DNA of 64,000 bases from Karalla daura (GCA_029224185.1 CM055188.1:16459497-16523496), one strand, 5' to 3'. Positions 36,004 through 49,736 are shown, counted from the first letter of the stretch. The notes: a model not told the origin generated them from the sequence alone. Made by a program: numbers and translations.

Positions 36004-36419
36004 ACTCACTCACTCGCTCGCTGTGTGTGTGTGTCTGTATACACATGTATGTGTATGTGAGTAAGGAGAGGAGGTAGCGCGCTTGCTGAATCACTCCCTC
36101 TATCCATCCCACTCTGCCACATCTATCTATCCACCCAACTCGTCCTCCTCCACCTTTTCCTCGTTGGTGGTTTGTCGCCTTGAAGGACGGCCCCCGTGCT
36201 CTGACACACTCACACACACGCACACACCTCCGCAATGTGTCACTACCCATTCCACCTGCCTCTTCCCGTCATTCCGTGCTTGCTGCTCCATCTACCTACA
36301 CTTGTTCTTTTCCCTCCTCTTTTGTTTATTTGTTGCTTTTTTTTCTCCTCTCTCTATCCACCCTCCTTGTCCTCATACCCCCCCACGCTGTGTGTCACCA
36401 CTGCTGGGAAGACAGAAAA

Positions 36420-36650
36420 ATGGTCCAGCTGACAAAAGTGAGAAGAGGAGGAAGAAAACAGAGTAAAGAGTCGAACAGGAGCACAGAGAGAAAGCTGTGT
36501 TTGGAGTGCAGCGATGCCTCCATCCACCATCAGCTGGACCATTCGTTGATGGAATATCCTGCGCGGCAGAGAGCAGAAGGAGGGAGGAGAGGAAAAAGAA
36601 AAAGAGGGAAAAGTGGAGAAGGAGGACTGAAAGAAGAAGACAAGGACTGA
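36420..36650 (+). other. Candidate small ORF ending at a splice-donor-like site
   Basis: ATG at 36,420 (AAAAATGG, purine at -3 and G at +4) opens 76 codons. The product would be basic and low-complexity (starts MVQLTKVRRGGRKQSKESNR, ends GGLKEEDKD). The TGA stop (36,648-36,650) is directly followed by GTAAGC, a fair splice donor. The surroundings (36.1-36.65 kb) are GA-rich on this strand with some CpG, as in a 5' UTR or first exon. I do not recognise a protein. The more likely reading is non-coding first-exon-like sequence or chance. Confidence 0.2.
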
Positions 36651-38429
36651 GTAAGCAAGACCTCAGGACGGTACGGACACACAAAACAATTAGAATGAAA
36701 AAAAAATTATACACTCTCACGCCGGGCATTTCTCTAACAATTTCAGCTCCTCTGTCCCTTTTGGCATTTTTCATTAGGGTTTGATCTCCCTCTCACTCAC
36801 TCTGTTACACTCTGTAGCTCACATGCTCTCTGTTGAATTGTGTCCACAGGCTCTGTTTGGGATTTTGACTAATTGTGAAACCATTCTCTGGACTTGAGCA
36901 GAGAAGAGACTTTCTCTTCCCTCCATTTCTTTTTTCATTCTAATTAACTCCCCCCTGTGCAGACCCTTAAAGAGCCTCTCTCTCTCCGGCTCTAATTCCG
37001 TCTCTCTCCACCTTGTTCTGTTTTTCCCTTCTCTCTCCATCTGTCTGCCTTTGAGAGGCAAATAATTGGATGTGGAGATTGGCTTTTCTGTGGCTGAGCC
37101 TGAGGATTGAGTCGGCACTTCCCACTTACACAATTACACAGGTGCACACATGCACATAAACACACACCTGGAGATCAGGGTCTGAAGGTTGTGCTGCACA
37201 TTGAAGAAAGTGTTAATACATCTTTCAGTGATGTGCCTAAACCATAACAATGATCGTTATGGTATTCACTGTAAATCAAGGCTTAAAAACACCTGGGCAC
37301 TGTAGTTTTAAGGGAATATTTCTCAAACCAGAGAAAATAGTTAATCTATTACAGTGGATGATTTTCTTGTGTTTTCATAGATTTGCAGGTGCTGTACAAA
37401 AAGTATTACAAAAGGACTTGTACAGTAACCTGACAATGTTTTTAACAGTTTGTGGTGAAGGAGAACCTCTGTGGTACAGAGGAATAGACATGTTAGACTT
37501 GAAAAAGTCAAATACCAATGTGCCCATAATTATCTATTTAAGACAAAATGATCGCAAGGTTTGTTCATGTGTTTTGACCTGCGACTTTTTCATCATTACT
37601 TCAAAATCCAGACACAGACTACAATTTTCAGAAACAAAATAAGTGTAATATTCTCTGAATATATACATTTTCTGAATAATTGGAAATGTTTTTATGGTGT
37701 CAGCTTTGATTTCTTTTCTGTGTACAGCTGAATGATTAAAAAAACTGAAGAAAGTGCAAGACTGGGAGGAATCTGTAGCCTGAACGGGCAGGAGACTGCT
37801 GGCGAGAGACGTTTTCCCTGAAGAGAGAGGGAGGAGGCAGGTTGACGAAGAGGAGGCTTGAGGGGCTTCTGAGACAAGACATGAGACATCCTTCCAATGA
37901 GCGTGGGCTATAGGTGAGCTGATTGAGCAGGACACTGACATGCACACAGACACAGACCCACACACATAGAAAAACACAAACACACACACACACACACACA
38001 CATAAATGTAAAGCTCCTCTTGCAACACTTTTTGCTCCGAGGCAGTGTGCAAGGTCTCAAGTGCTATACAGGAGACCCACCATAAACTTAACATACACAC
38101 ACACATACACACACACACACACAGACACACACACACCTTAACATATTCAAAACACTCAGGACTCACAAAACCACAAACACAACAGGGGGAACTCCGCTTC
38201 AGCTGAACCCTTTTCACATTTCTTTTCTCTATGGCCACTTTCTTCCCTGCTTATTTCATTATTCACCAAGTATCTCCCTCACTCCACCCTCTGTCTTCCT
38301 CGCTCTCTCTCTCTCTCCTCTTCACCCAACCACACATCGCTAACCTCCCTCCTCCCCTTTTCCTCCTCCTCCTTCCTCTCCTCCTACTTCTCCTCCTCCA
38401 TCCAGCTCCATCCAGTCCCGTCTCATTGT

Positions 38430-38554
38430 CCTCACACACACCTCGCTGCTGAGTGTGTGAGCACGTGCATCTATGAATGTGTCTGCGTGGGGACGGAGGT
38501 GCAGCTGGTCGTTTTTACATCACGGTATAGAGGAGCACCGGGTTCCACTCTGAG
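38430..38554 (+). other. Candidate non-coding exon ending at a strong splice donor
   Basis: A relatively GC-rich stretch with several CpGs (GTGTCTGCGTGGGGACGGAG, ATCACGG, CACCGGG) ends CTGAG/GTGAGT, the donor GT being at 38,555-38,556. Upstream is a long (CTCC)-rich pyrimidine tract (38,260-38,410) with AGs that could serve as acceptors. There is no useful ORF, so it could be a 5' UTR exon. The evidence is splice-site consensus only. Confidence 0.2.
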
Positions 38555-38835
38555 GTGAGTGTTTTACCTCCTTGACCAAAATAGTTTTCTGTTTTAGCGA
38601 AATGTAATTTTCTGCCTTCTCAAGTAATGTTATGATTTCTTTCTTCCCCTGTAAAGGCAGTAACAATGGTATATATTGTCGGTGAATCTGTCTCTGTCTG
38701 TCTGTGCGCGCATTTGTGTGTGTGTTGTGTAGATGAGCAGAGGTCAAAGGTGCTGATGCTGACATTTGAACAGTTGTAGGACTGTATCTGGGACTGAGAT
38801 TGTGACTGAGTCTTGTACAGACTGCTGGTGTATCG

Positions 38836-38888
38836 ACATACACTAACACTCACTCATACAACTGGTATGAGTGAGTGTTAGTGTATGT
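38836..38888. repeat. 24-bp perfect hairpin with 5-nt loop
   Basis: 38,836-38,859 is the exact reverse complement of 38,865-38,888 (arm begins ACATACACTAACACTCACTC); the loop is AACTG. A (TG)n tract follows 15 bp later. Confidence 0.97.
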
Positions 38889-38901
38889 TGATCTCGTTAA
38901 G

Positions 38902-38903
<2 letters not shown>

Positions 38904-38942
<39 letters not shown>
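38904..38942. repeat. (TG)n microsatellite
   Basis: Pure TG tract of about 38 bp. Confidence 0.97.
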
Positions 38943-38944
<2 letters not shown>

Positions 38945-41749
38945 CCAGAGGGCGAGCTTGGCTAAGTCTGTACGTGCTCTGCTTATGAATTACTGACCAC
39001 GGCTTGAGTCTTACTCCCCACCATGTCTCTGCATTGAACATGAAAACACTTCGTCCTTCAGTGCTCCCGCTTACATCCATTTATTCACTTTTTTCTCTCT
39101 TTTTCATCCCTATTGAGTTCTTTTCAGTGACTTAGTTAACAGTGTAAACTGAATGCAATCTCACAAACAACCAGACAGTGTTCAATGATCTCTACTTTTT
39201 GAACTATTTTTCTGTCTCTCAGTTGCCGACTCACTCTCTTTCTCTTTTTCTTCCTCTCTTTCGCTTCCTCTCTTTCTCACTCTCACATACACACATATAC
39301 ACATATTCCATGACAGATTTAAGTATTTCCCAGTCGGGTTGGAGGGCGAACAGAAATAGATCTAATTCTAAATCAGGACGGAGAGCTCAGTTCAGGCACC
39401 CTCTCCTCCCCCTTTCCCATTACAGCCAGCAGCTACACTTGCGCTCCAAAAAGAAAAAAAAAGTTCAAAGATGAGCTGCAAATTTACCAATCTGTGGCTA
39501 GTAATGCAGAGAAAATATGCTGCAATAGTGTGAAACAGCAATATTAAAGGATTGCTGAATCCCACACACACCACACTCAATGCTGGACATAGGAGGCGTG
39601 AGGACAAAAGGGCATCTTAGTTTCAAAAATTTTAGAGCAACGCAGCTCTCTGGAATTTAGGTGTTCTGTTGTCAATTTTCCCTGCACCACCCACAAAATA
39701 ATGCTAAAAATAGACAGGCAAATGTTAAAGAGCCTGATTTGCTTCATAGAAACTGGACTTATCGGATAAGATATCGGAGAGTTTAAGCTTTATGGATTTG
39801 TCTGTTTCGGCTCTTGGCTGCTACACTATGCTGGAGAAAGCAGCCAGATTAAGCCTCTAAGACCAGAGTTAAGATAAAGATCTGGAGCTGGGATATGTTC
39901 CTTGCTGCCTGTCTACCTGCCCACCTGTCTGGCAGCCAGCTATGTCTATGCATCAGAACTCCACCGTATCACAGAGGAGTGATACAGTGGTTTCAGACCA
40001 ATGGCCACCTCTAGCACTCCCAGAAAGCAAGGGGAAAAATTGTGATTGGAAAGGGGGTGGGGTTCGAGTGTCAGAGGAATGTGTGTGTCCAAATGTCAGA
40101 GTGTGAGTTGGTGGTGGCAGCATGTGAGATAAAGCAGGTAGGGTTGGGCCTGTGGGATAAGATGTGCTGAAGGCTGGATAAGAAGCACCTGGCTTGAAAG
40201 AGAAAATAAAAGATAAGAATGCACAAAGGGGGATGCGAGGGAGGGCGTTGTAGAAGTGGGTGAAGCCTCCAGTATCTACCTACATATAGGGCAGATGTCA
40301 CATGAAGACCCACTCATCTTTTACCCCTCTAACTATTTCTCCTTCACTAACCTCCCTCCTTCATCTCTCTTATTTTTGACAATGAGCTGACAGAAAAGAA
40401 CAAAAGAAGACATAATACATGCAAACACTCCTCTCTCTGCAGTCAGAAAGGAGAGGAGGAGGTGGTGGTGGTGGGAACAACAGAGGGATGAGTAAGGCTA
40501 AAGATGTAAGGCATTTGTCATAATCAAATTATGTAAAATTAAACAGAATAGAATAAAATAAAGGGGTTATTTTAAATACACCCAGACAAAGTATGTTAAT
40601 GAATGTTCAATAGAAAGAGGCTGTCCTCAGAAAAGTACTGGAAACAGCTGGAGTTCACATTTTGCTGAAGCAGTCTCTTGTGGTTACTTGAGTAATGACT
40701 TTCTTCTCTTATAAGATGTGTGATAAGACAGAAGTAGCATGGCCCAAAAAGAGCAGATTAAGAACGGACACTGAAAATGGGCTGATTTGTTATCTCATCT
40801 TTAGATAGCAGCATTAGTTTCTCTTAACCGTGACATCTAAACGTAACCTATGCTTTCATCAAACACAATAACACGATGAAACTAATCAGTTTATTTAGTA
40901 GAGAAACACCTTGTAAAACGATCCTCTGAACTTAATGACTAATATAACACTAATTGAGGATTCTGTTACATTGTGCTCCTTTCAAAGATCTAGGCATTTG
41001 TCCTAGTGAGCCAGTTATCTGAAATAAAAATAAACAATGACTGGAGCTGCGAACATAAAGCCCCAAAATGTTTCTATTAATGGGGTGATTTAGCATTCGA
41101 AAGTCAATGATGTTTTTCAAAGATCTGGTTAGACTTGGAGGAAGTTTGAAATGAAAATACAGTCAGTTTCAGTAAAGTAATATAACTATTTAAAGATCAG
41201 TTGAAACCTAATGGACAAATTAGTGGCAATATGTTAAAATAGAAGGGCATTCTGTGGCGTCTACATGCACAGTGATCAAACTATGCCAGTGATTTCAGCT
41301 ACGGTAATTAAAAGCATGTTATTGGTCTGTGAATGAACCATGCATCAAATCCTCTTCCTTTCATTTGAACTACACCCTCCACTCTTTCCTCTGAATGTGT
41401 CGCCCTTCTCTTTTATGTCTTTTCCCATTTTAATTCTTTGGATCATTTTATTCTCATTCATCTTTATACTACTTTACAAATCATGCTTTCATTCCTCTGT
41501 CCCCTATTATTCGGCTTCTCTCTTCCATTCTTTCTGTCCTTCTTTCTTTCATCTCTCCTTCCTTCCTTTCCCCCTCCCTCCATTATTTTCGTCATTGTCT
41601 CCCTACTATCCTGCTGTCCTTACCTCCTCATCCCCTCTTACTATTTCCTCTCTTCCTCTCTTCGCAGTTATTCCCTGTAGGTGAAACCAGTGTGTGCAAG
41701 CTGTTGCAGCAAGGGCAGCGTAGATAAAGCAAGTGTAGCAGGGATAAGA

Positions 41750-41752
<3 letters not shown>

Positions 41753-41789
<37 letters not shown>

Positions 41790-41817
41790 GTGTGTGTGTG
41801 TATGAGTGTGTGTGTGT
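41753..41817. repeat. (TG)n microsatellite
   Basis: TG tract with GC and TATGAG interruptions. Confidence 0.96.
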
Positions 41818-43551
41818 TGGGGATGGGGGAGTGTACATGCTCGTTTGAGCACAGATACACACACACATACACACGCATTTCAGACACAGCAGGTGCTGCA
41901 GCAAGATAAATGAGCTGTCATTAGCCAATCAGGTCAGCTGGTGGGAGGGCGATGGAAAACCAAGGAGCAAGATCATCCATTAGAGGTCAAGGCTTTGACA
42001 CACGAAATGTGTGAATTTCTGTTTGTCTGCGTACACACATACTGAGAAGGAGGATTCCCTGATTAGATGTGAGCTTTCATAAACTTTCCTACTCCCCCCC
42101 CTCCTCTCTGCATGACATCCTTGTTCCTTTCCTTCCTCCTTTGCTGCTTCTTCTTTCCCTCTACAACCAGCAGTGCTCCTCTGGGAAGTGAAGGAGTGCT
42201 GAAGATTGTTGTGCTGCCGTTTGAAAGCTTAATTGGTGTCTGTTGCCCTTTGTTTATCTCTCTCTATCTGCATCTCATTGGAATGAAATAGACAGGTGGA
42301 GGAGATATTAAAGTATTTTAGAAGTTTAGTTTTCAGCTTGAAACGAGGAAACGGTAGATGCCATATTGTGTTTTTCTTCTTCTTTTTTTCCATCTTTTGA
42401 AATGTCTCCAGAGTGAAAGCTATGAAACCAATTAGAGAGAAAGTTAGACTTACATATATTCTCACAATAGCATGATAATCAATGAATGTGTGCATGTGCA
42501 TTTGTGTGTTTGTGTGTATGTGTGTGTTTGTGTGTACAATATGCGTTTTATGCGGATTTATGCATAAAGCGTTCTCACAGCAAAGGTGCTACTGGGAACG
42601 AGGAAGGTAAATGATTAACCCCATGGAAAAATAACCTCTAATCCCCTTTGCTGTGTCTTCCCCTTTCTATCATATGTGTGTGTGTATGTGTGTGCGTGTG
42701 CATGAGCACATGCACACGGACATTTGTGTGTGTGATTGTGAGGTTGGATGTGTGTGGGGGGTTTTCAGGATGGCCACTGGCTTTCTTTGATCACTAATCC
42801 CTTCTCTGGCCTGACTTTCTGTCCCCCTTTCTTTTTTCCTCTGCCCATCTCTGCGCTCTCCCCTCGTCTCTTCTGCTGCGCTCGCCTGCCGCGGCTCGTT
42901 GCCATGTCTGCATTGTGAGCAGCTTACAGGCAAATAACTAGGGCAGGGTGCCCTCTCTTTTTCTTTCCTTTCCCTCTCTTTCGATCTGACTCTCTGCTCC
43001 TCTCTCTGCCTTGTGCAACTTTTATTATTTTCCGATTGCCATAACACAACACCTGAATTCATTTCAAATGATGCAGCGGGATCAACCCAGCCATCACCCC
43101 CTCAAAATAAGCATACTACATGTGTAACTCTACTCCTAACTCTACTCTGCAAACTAGAGAAACATTGCTCAGATATTACAAGCAGCAGTAAATACTATGG
43201 TCAAACAAGTTTGACATCATTTATTTGTTAGTATACAATACCAACATATAACATGTTGTCAAGTTTTTTAAAACGTTTAGATATAGATATAGATTTAGAT
43301 ATAGATTATGGCAAAGCTGACAGTTGAAAAGAAATGCGCCTGCCGCTTCAGCACCATGGACAGCACCATCGGCTTTCTAGTACACAATATAGCTAGGTTA
43401 TTTCAAGGACAGAATAAACCTTAGCCAGATAAAGAATCAATTACTCAGGTATACCAGAAACATTGAACAATCCCCTTGCTGCATTTCTTTAAACACACAC
43501 AGACAACATGCTTACACCTGGTGAGCTACAAACATAACAAACAACAAACAC

Positions 43552-43586
43552 ATATATATATATATATACGTATATATATATATATA
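43552..43586. repeat. (AT)n tract, self-complementary
   Basis: TATATATATATACGTATATATATATA is centred on ACGT, so it is palindromic. Confidence 0.9.
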
Positions 43587-45185
43587 ATATCTCATATCTA
43601 TTATATATGACAAAAAGTAACTAAAAGTAGAACAATAACAAATAAGAATTTATTCTCAATAGTCTTAATATTTTTATTTCAACTTTATAGTCCAAACTTT
43701 TTTGGTTAAAAAATCATTTCCCTTTTCCTTCGCTAAGCTGTTATGACTCTTCTTTTTCTTTCTTTATCTGCTTTGAGATCACCACAACATTTCTGTCCTT
43801 TTTCAGTTGCTCTCTTTCAATTTCAGGTAATCTGCCCAACCACCAGGCAACCAACTCTTCCTTGCCCCCTACCTCTCTCTCTCTTATTCTCTCTCTCAAT
43901 CTCCTTCTCTGTCTCTCTCTTCCCTTTACAGTTCACAGCACTTTTAAGGCTCCTGCCAATGCACAGCGTTATTATTCAGCACATTCATAACTTCATAGAG
44001 AAGCTCAATGGTTGGCCTGACAGTTGCAGTGCTATTGAGACCTTGTAATCCCCCCGCTCTCTGCCCAGCCACTGTTAAGCCTTATTCCCTCTGGGAACCT
44101 GGAGGTTATAATTAACGTACCTCTGATAGACCTCAGGAGTGCCTGTTGGCTCTTTGTAGTCATGCTCTCACTCCACATGGGGGCAAGAGAAAAATGGACC
44201 ACAGACAACACAAAGACAACACAAAGTGTGTTTTTTTCAGCAGCCTATTGAACTTTTACTTTTCCAATCAAACAAGCAAATTTGTGTTTGTTTGTTTGTT
44301 TTTACCAGTATAAAAGTATACACTGGTACAACATAATACATGAAAAATAATTAAAGCTTATAGAAAAACAGAACAATGTTAACAGCCAAAAGTGTTACAA
44401 AAAATGAGAGAAAAGTTCAAAACACTTCAAACTCAATGTTTGTTGGATCTGTCAGAATTGATGAGTCTCAGAAATTATGTCATTGTTATAGTCAGCCATT
44501 GTAATTTTCACGAGGGGAAGATGTGAGAAGAGTATCTTTGTAACACCATGAAAAGAAAACCACAATATGATGTTCAAGATCTGGAACATTTCTTCCCATT
44601 CATCTGATGCTCTTTAACAATTACTGCCATTAGCAGCAAGGCACTAGAACTTCCTATCCCAAGCTTTGGGAGGTGCCCATTGACATATTCTGTTGTTGTA
44701 TAATGTTAAGTGTTGCTGCAAATTAGAATTATTACAGAAAAAAAATGCACACATCATTATTTGAATGTCAAAGTCAACCATTATACACCCAAATAAATTA
44801 CACTTGCACCACATAATTCTCTTCAAATAAGATGTTTCTGTTTTACCATACATACAGGATTATGCAAAGTAGAAATTTCCTGCATCTTTTGCTACAAAAT
44901 GGACACATAGATGAGTGTTTTTGGAGAGAGGGGATACGAATTGTATAGCAGGTGTAGCGGCAGTGATGTGAGTGTACTTGTGCCTGTGCGTTCAGGGAAT
45001 TTTGTGAGTGTGCATTGAGAATTGAAGCACAAAGAAATGGCCTGTGGAGAGGAGAATGTTCCTGTGTGTTACCAAGTCAATAGGCTCTTTGTTCAGAGGA
45101 ACTGGGAGACAGTTAGTCATGAGGACACACTGAGACACCAATACACCACAGTGTACCTGAGGCTGCACACACACAAACATGCACA

Positions 45186-45186
<1 letters not shown>

Positions 45187-45246
<60 letters not shown>
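45187..45246. repeat. (AC)n microsatellite
   Basis: Pure AC tract of about 58 bp. Confidence 0.97.
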
Positions 45247-45247
<1 letters not shown>

Positions 45248-46967
45248 CATGCAGTAGCACACACACAAGCCAAATACCTGAGCCTGACCAGACACCATTC
45301 AATCTCACTCCACTGTTTCGGTGGTACTTTTGTTTCTATATTTTTCCCAGAATACTTCCTTTTTGCTTACACTCTTACTCTCTCTGTCTTACACATACAC
45401 TCTTCTATCCATCCCACATCACTCCACCAATCCAAACCAACAAACAACAGAACAGAGTGCCAGAACAACATACTCATTTTCTGCCTTTTCAACCCTCATG
45501 GTTGTCAAGTCAAGTGCAGGGGCGGGTTGCAGGTTGGGGGATGGAGGTTTGGATGGGGGAGTTTTTACCTGTGAGCAGGACAGAGGGCATTTTGTGTTAG
45601 ACAAAGTAGAGAGGGACAGTGAGAAGGAAGGAGAGAAACTGAGAGCATTTTGAGGGAGGGTGGGGGCTCAGAAATGCCATAGATACAGGTAAAGGCTTTG
45701 TGCATAGTTAAGTAAAGAAATCCAGGATCTACACACACACATGTGGTGTAGAAAAACAGTGCAACTTGGGTTCAGAGCTAGAAAGAAAGGTAGAAAACAA
45801 ACAGGAGACAATTTACGTGTTTGACCTAAGAGATAATTGACAAGGAAATGTGTGTAGCAACACAGTGGCAAGGAAACTCCAAATTTCTGCTGGTACAACA
45901 GATACAAAATGTAAGTAATCACATTTTCTTCTTTTGAGATGTTATATGTGAACAACTAAAACTGAGGTGAATTGAATTGGTGTATAGAATAGTTGAGAGC
46001 ATGTTGTTGAAGAGGAATGTGGACCGGCAGTGGACAGGGTATTTCTCAGTGGTTACCTATGTGTCCTGAGAAGACATCAGGAACATGTCAGCAGGAATTA
46101 TACAGTTTTTTTGAGAGTCTGTGTATGTGTGTGTGTTTCTGTGTGTGTTTGTATGTCAGAGGAAAGGTATGATATAAATAATGGATAAGAGTCTAATAAG
46201 CTTTCTGTTGAGCATCTCTAGGCTGTTGACCATTGGGATAAGTATTAGGATTCTGTCACTCAAGCTCAAAGGTACTGTAGCATTCAGCTTATCTAACACT
46301 TTATGTGTACACATGCACACACACACACACATACACACATACACAACCACGCACTCAAGTTTAAGCATACTGGCACACACTCACTCATGTTGTTGCAAGC
46401 TCACACAGACATTGACTGCCTTATCTCGTCCAAACAAGAAGATAAATCATATTGTCTGTTTTCACAGAGGATTTTGAGAAAAACCAAATCAGCTTACACA
46501 CATACAACTACATAGAGGTTCTCACAGCCAAAAACAAGGATGGATTGTTTTGACATTAATCCTATGTTTTTGAAACTTTTTGAGCCCCTTTTATTTATTC
46601 TTACACACTGCTCCGTATCACTCTTTTTTTAATCTCTGCATTTCTTCCCAGCTCTCTGACTAACATCTCTACCATTCCCACACTAGACACAATACTGGAG
46701 CCGCCTCTATATCCATCGCGTTCCTCTCCAAATTCTGAAATAAAACTGTTTGCCAGAGGTGAAATTAGCCCATCCATATCAGGGTTTTCAACATTAAATG
46801 TTATAGGAATAGTTAAATATCTCAGTAAAATGACCGGACTTCTACTATAAATGTGTCCGATGTTGTTTGTTTCATTATCTTTGTCAAATAATTGATTACC
46901 AGTGGCTGTGTGAAAGACAAATATTGTTTAGACTAAGTCAAGGTTAGGATGTTGTTGAATTATATTA

Positions 46968-47238
46968 GAGCTGCACCAACTAATCAATTAATTTAATACT
47001 GAACGACTTACCTAATATTTAGCAACTGTTTTAGTAATAGATTAATCAAATATTTTCTGTTTTCTTAGATCTCTAGGACAGAAAATTGAATGTTGTTCAG
47101 ATGAGGAAAAAATAGGCCTTTAAAGACCTTATTTTAACCTTTGTGAAACAGACTTGACCAATTTCTGCAACCAGACATCCAATCAAGAAAGTAATCAACA
47201 AAATAATCAACTACAAGTATAATTGTATGGTGCAGCCC
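46968..47238. mobile_element. MITE-like repeat with GAGCTGCACCA ends
   Basis: The left end GAGCTGCACCA (46,968-46,978) and the right end TGGTGCAGCCC (47,228-47,238) are inverted copies with one mismatch. Inside, both ends continue with AATCAATTAA/ATAATCAACTAC-type sequence. The pattern matches the abundant fish repeat starting 'AGAGCTGCAACTAA.GATTA', probably a hAT-like MITE. No ORF. Confidence 0.6.
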
Positions 47239-48699
47239 AAAATTATACTTTATTGTGTGTTGATATTCACTTGCATCCCATTAACACATGGTGTTGATAG
47301 CACAGTGTGTGCAGTGCTGCAAAATCTGTCAAGGCTGCTCTGGTTTAGTTACGACTTCTATCGACATTTTAAAGAAAAGTTTATTGATACTCATTCCAAA
47401 TGTAATGTAAATCTATTAGTCACAGTAATTTTGTTTCTATTAAATTATATGTTAATGTGTATGCTTTGAAAAAACCCTATAAATATCAATACCAATCAGT
47501 CTAGCATTCATCTGATCCAACACAAAAAAGTCCATATAATCCTTTAAAAGAATGAGCCAATCAACCATTCAGTTCTTGGGATACTAAGGAAAATTACTAC
47601 CTGGAAAATCATTTGTGAATAAGTTCAACTTTTATAGTTGAAAGTGTATTTAATAACAAAAATTCATTACTGGTTCCCTGTGAAACTTGACAAATATCAG
47701 CAACTAGGAATATCAACCTAACCATCCCAACCATCCCAACTGTGGCCGGTTCACACATGGTATAACACTGCACTCAGGCTTGTGGCTCTTCATTTAAGTG
47801 TGTATTTGTGGATCCATGTGGGCTGCTTTGCTGACTCTCCCTCGCTCTGTTAATGTTGACTCATCCATTTTCAGCCAGTTAATAATTCAGGGGGACTGCA
47901 GGCTGTGTTTTCATCTGTCTCATCTCTGCACTCGCCTGTGAAAGAACCCCTAGTAATTACACACCACCAAAACAAGAAAGTGACTCCTGAGGCTTGGCAG
48001 CATGGCTTGGGATGGAGGGAGTGGGTGAGATTGGGAGTAGGAGAGATCGAAGGACAGGAGGGGAGGGATTGTACGATACACGAGAGACAAGGAGGATACA
48101 CACTGGATAGAGGTGTCTCAGCGTGGTTGTAAATCCTCTGCAGGGCCTTGTAAGTTGTCAGACAAGCTGATGGTGTTAAAGGCATGAAGAGAGAAAGCTG
48201 AACACACACTCACAGGGACACACATGCCCGCATTCTGTGCAGCGAGAAAAGTTTACTCCTGCTACCGGTGTGACTTGCTCACTGCTGTGTTTTATGGCTT
48301 TCTATTCCTATGTGATTCTCTCTAGCATGTCACATAGGGTCTAAAGCCATTGGGTACAGAGTGGGAGATCTGCAAACGAGGATTAGGTGGATATATGGAA
48401 TGACAGAGGAGGGATAAAAGAGGACATAAAGGTTTAATAGCCTACATCTATGCACACATACGCATACATGTACCCTCGCACACACTCACACACAAACACA
48501 CTGCATGGCCTCAGGCATTTTTGTCTCCACTTGCAGGCAGCCTAGTCTAGCTCAGCTAATTGCCCCCATACGAGACAGGTTGAAGTGCACATCAAATCAA
48601 TGCACATACACACACAGAGAGGCGCGCACACGCCACACACATAGTCATTTTATGTTTGGCCTGTGCTTGTGTTTTTGTCACCCACATCTCCCACTTGCA

Positions 48700-48733
<34 letters not shown>

Positions 48734-49664
48734 CAGCAACAAGAGGCCTGCTGGTGCTGCTGACTCAGGTTGGTATTTAATGAAGCTCTCAGTTTCACCT
48801 TGCGTCTCCTAATCTCTGTGCTTGTTTGTGATTGGCTGCTGGCAAGCTGGCAAAAAATGTCAATGTTAGGAGTTTAGCGAGCCCTAAAATGACTGTGTGT
48901 GTTGGAGTGGAGTGTGATAGGCAATGTGGAAAGAGGAGCAATCATGGAAGTGAAAATACAAAAGTGAAAATAACATGATAAGGAGCATAATGGCTAAGTT
49001 TCAGCCAAGTATGTTGAATGCCAGTGCCCAATAGACTGTTGTGCCAATCTTTATTGCAGACGATGTGTGGGTGTGAAGTGTGTGTTGATTGATCTGTTGA
49101 CTGAAGCTCAGCAACTTTCTCTGCAGTTGCCTGAAGACTCGGCAGACTGCAGACAGTTGACTACAGTCAGACAGTTGTGACAGACACCGATACTCTTGAG
49201 TATCACATTATATTGACCTTTGGCTGCCTTAATTCCTAAATCTGGACTACAATCTCTTTTGCTTCTGTGGATGTGCAGTTTATGGAATATACCAGATAAT
49301 AATGAATTTAATACCATGTAGCTTTCAAATTTTACCATGACATAGACATCTATTTTGGTTCCCTCTGGCACCTGGAGACTGTGGCTTTCTTCTAACTTAC
49401 ATTAAAATCTGAAAAGTTGAATTAAGTTTTAATTAGTAAATAATCATGAATTATATATGCCAATTGGAAGTTCTATATAATATAAAGTTATATGAAATTC
49501 AGTCAAGTCAATGAAAAAACAATGTGAGTCTGAAATTTATAGAGGCAATATTCCTCTGGAACTGGTATCGCATACTCTCATCACAACCTAAAAATCCTTT
49601 TCTATTAAAACTTAATCGGATCTAAATCATACAGGTTAGGTGAATTCTCTAAGACACTTTAGGA
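47239..49664. other. No recognisable gene
   Basis: Ordinary sequence with AC runs near 48,480-48,500 and 48,605-48,640. No supported coding signal. Confidence 0.5.
48700..48731. repeat. (AC)n microsatellite
   Basis: Pure AC tract of about 32 bp. Confidence 0.95.
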
Positions 49665-49736
49665 AAGTAAAGATATGATCAAGTGAAGTTGCATTGATCA
49701 TGATCAATGCAACTTCACTTGATCATATCTTTACTT
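49665..49736. repeat. 72-bp perfect palindrome without spacer
   Basis: 49,665-49,700 is the exact reverse complement of 49,701-49,736 (the right arm begins TGATCAATGCAACTTCACTT). It is followed at once by direct partial repeats of the arm (TTACTTGATCTTTACTTGAT, CATATCTTTAC, to 49,761). No transposon homology was recognised. Confidence 0.98.

Larger units (their letters stand above)
36651..41752. other. Mostly microsatellite and pyrimidine-rich DNA (except listed features)
   Basis: AC tracts at about 37,977-38,003 and 38,096-38,135, CT-rich 38,260-38,410, otherwise ordinary. The 234-codon minus-strand ORF at 37,534-38,238 is carried by these AC tracts and is not credible as a protein. Confidence 0.5.
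41818..46967. other. No recognisable gene (except listed repeats)
   Basis: Short TG runs near 42,500-42,535 and 42,673-42,700, a TC-rich block at 43,870-43,920, a TTTG run at 44,281-44,300, and an AC run at 46,315-46,345. ORFs are repeat-driven or short. Confidence 0.5.

Noticed and set aside
37534..38238. Longest ORF of the window, 234 codons, minus strand
   Set aside because: Held open by two AC tracts; the remaining sequence has no motif, no splice structure and no recognisable homology.
40059..40085. GGGGTTCGAGTG, resembling a tRNA B box
   Set aside because: No A box at the right distance, no cloverleaf and no terminator.
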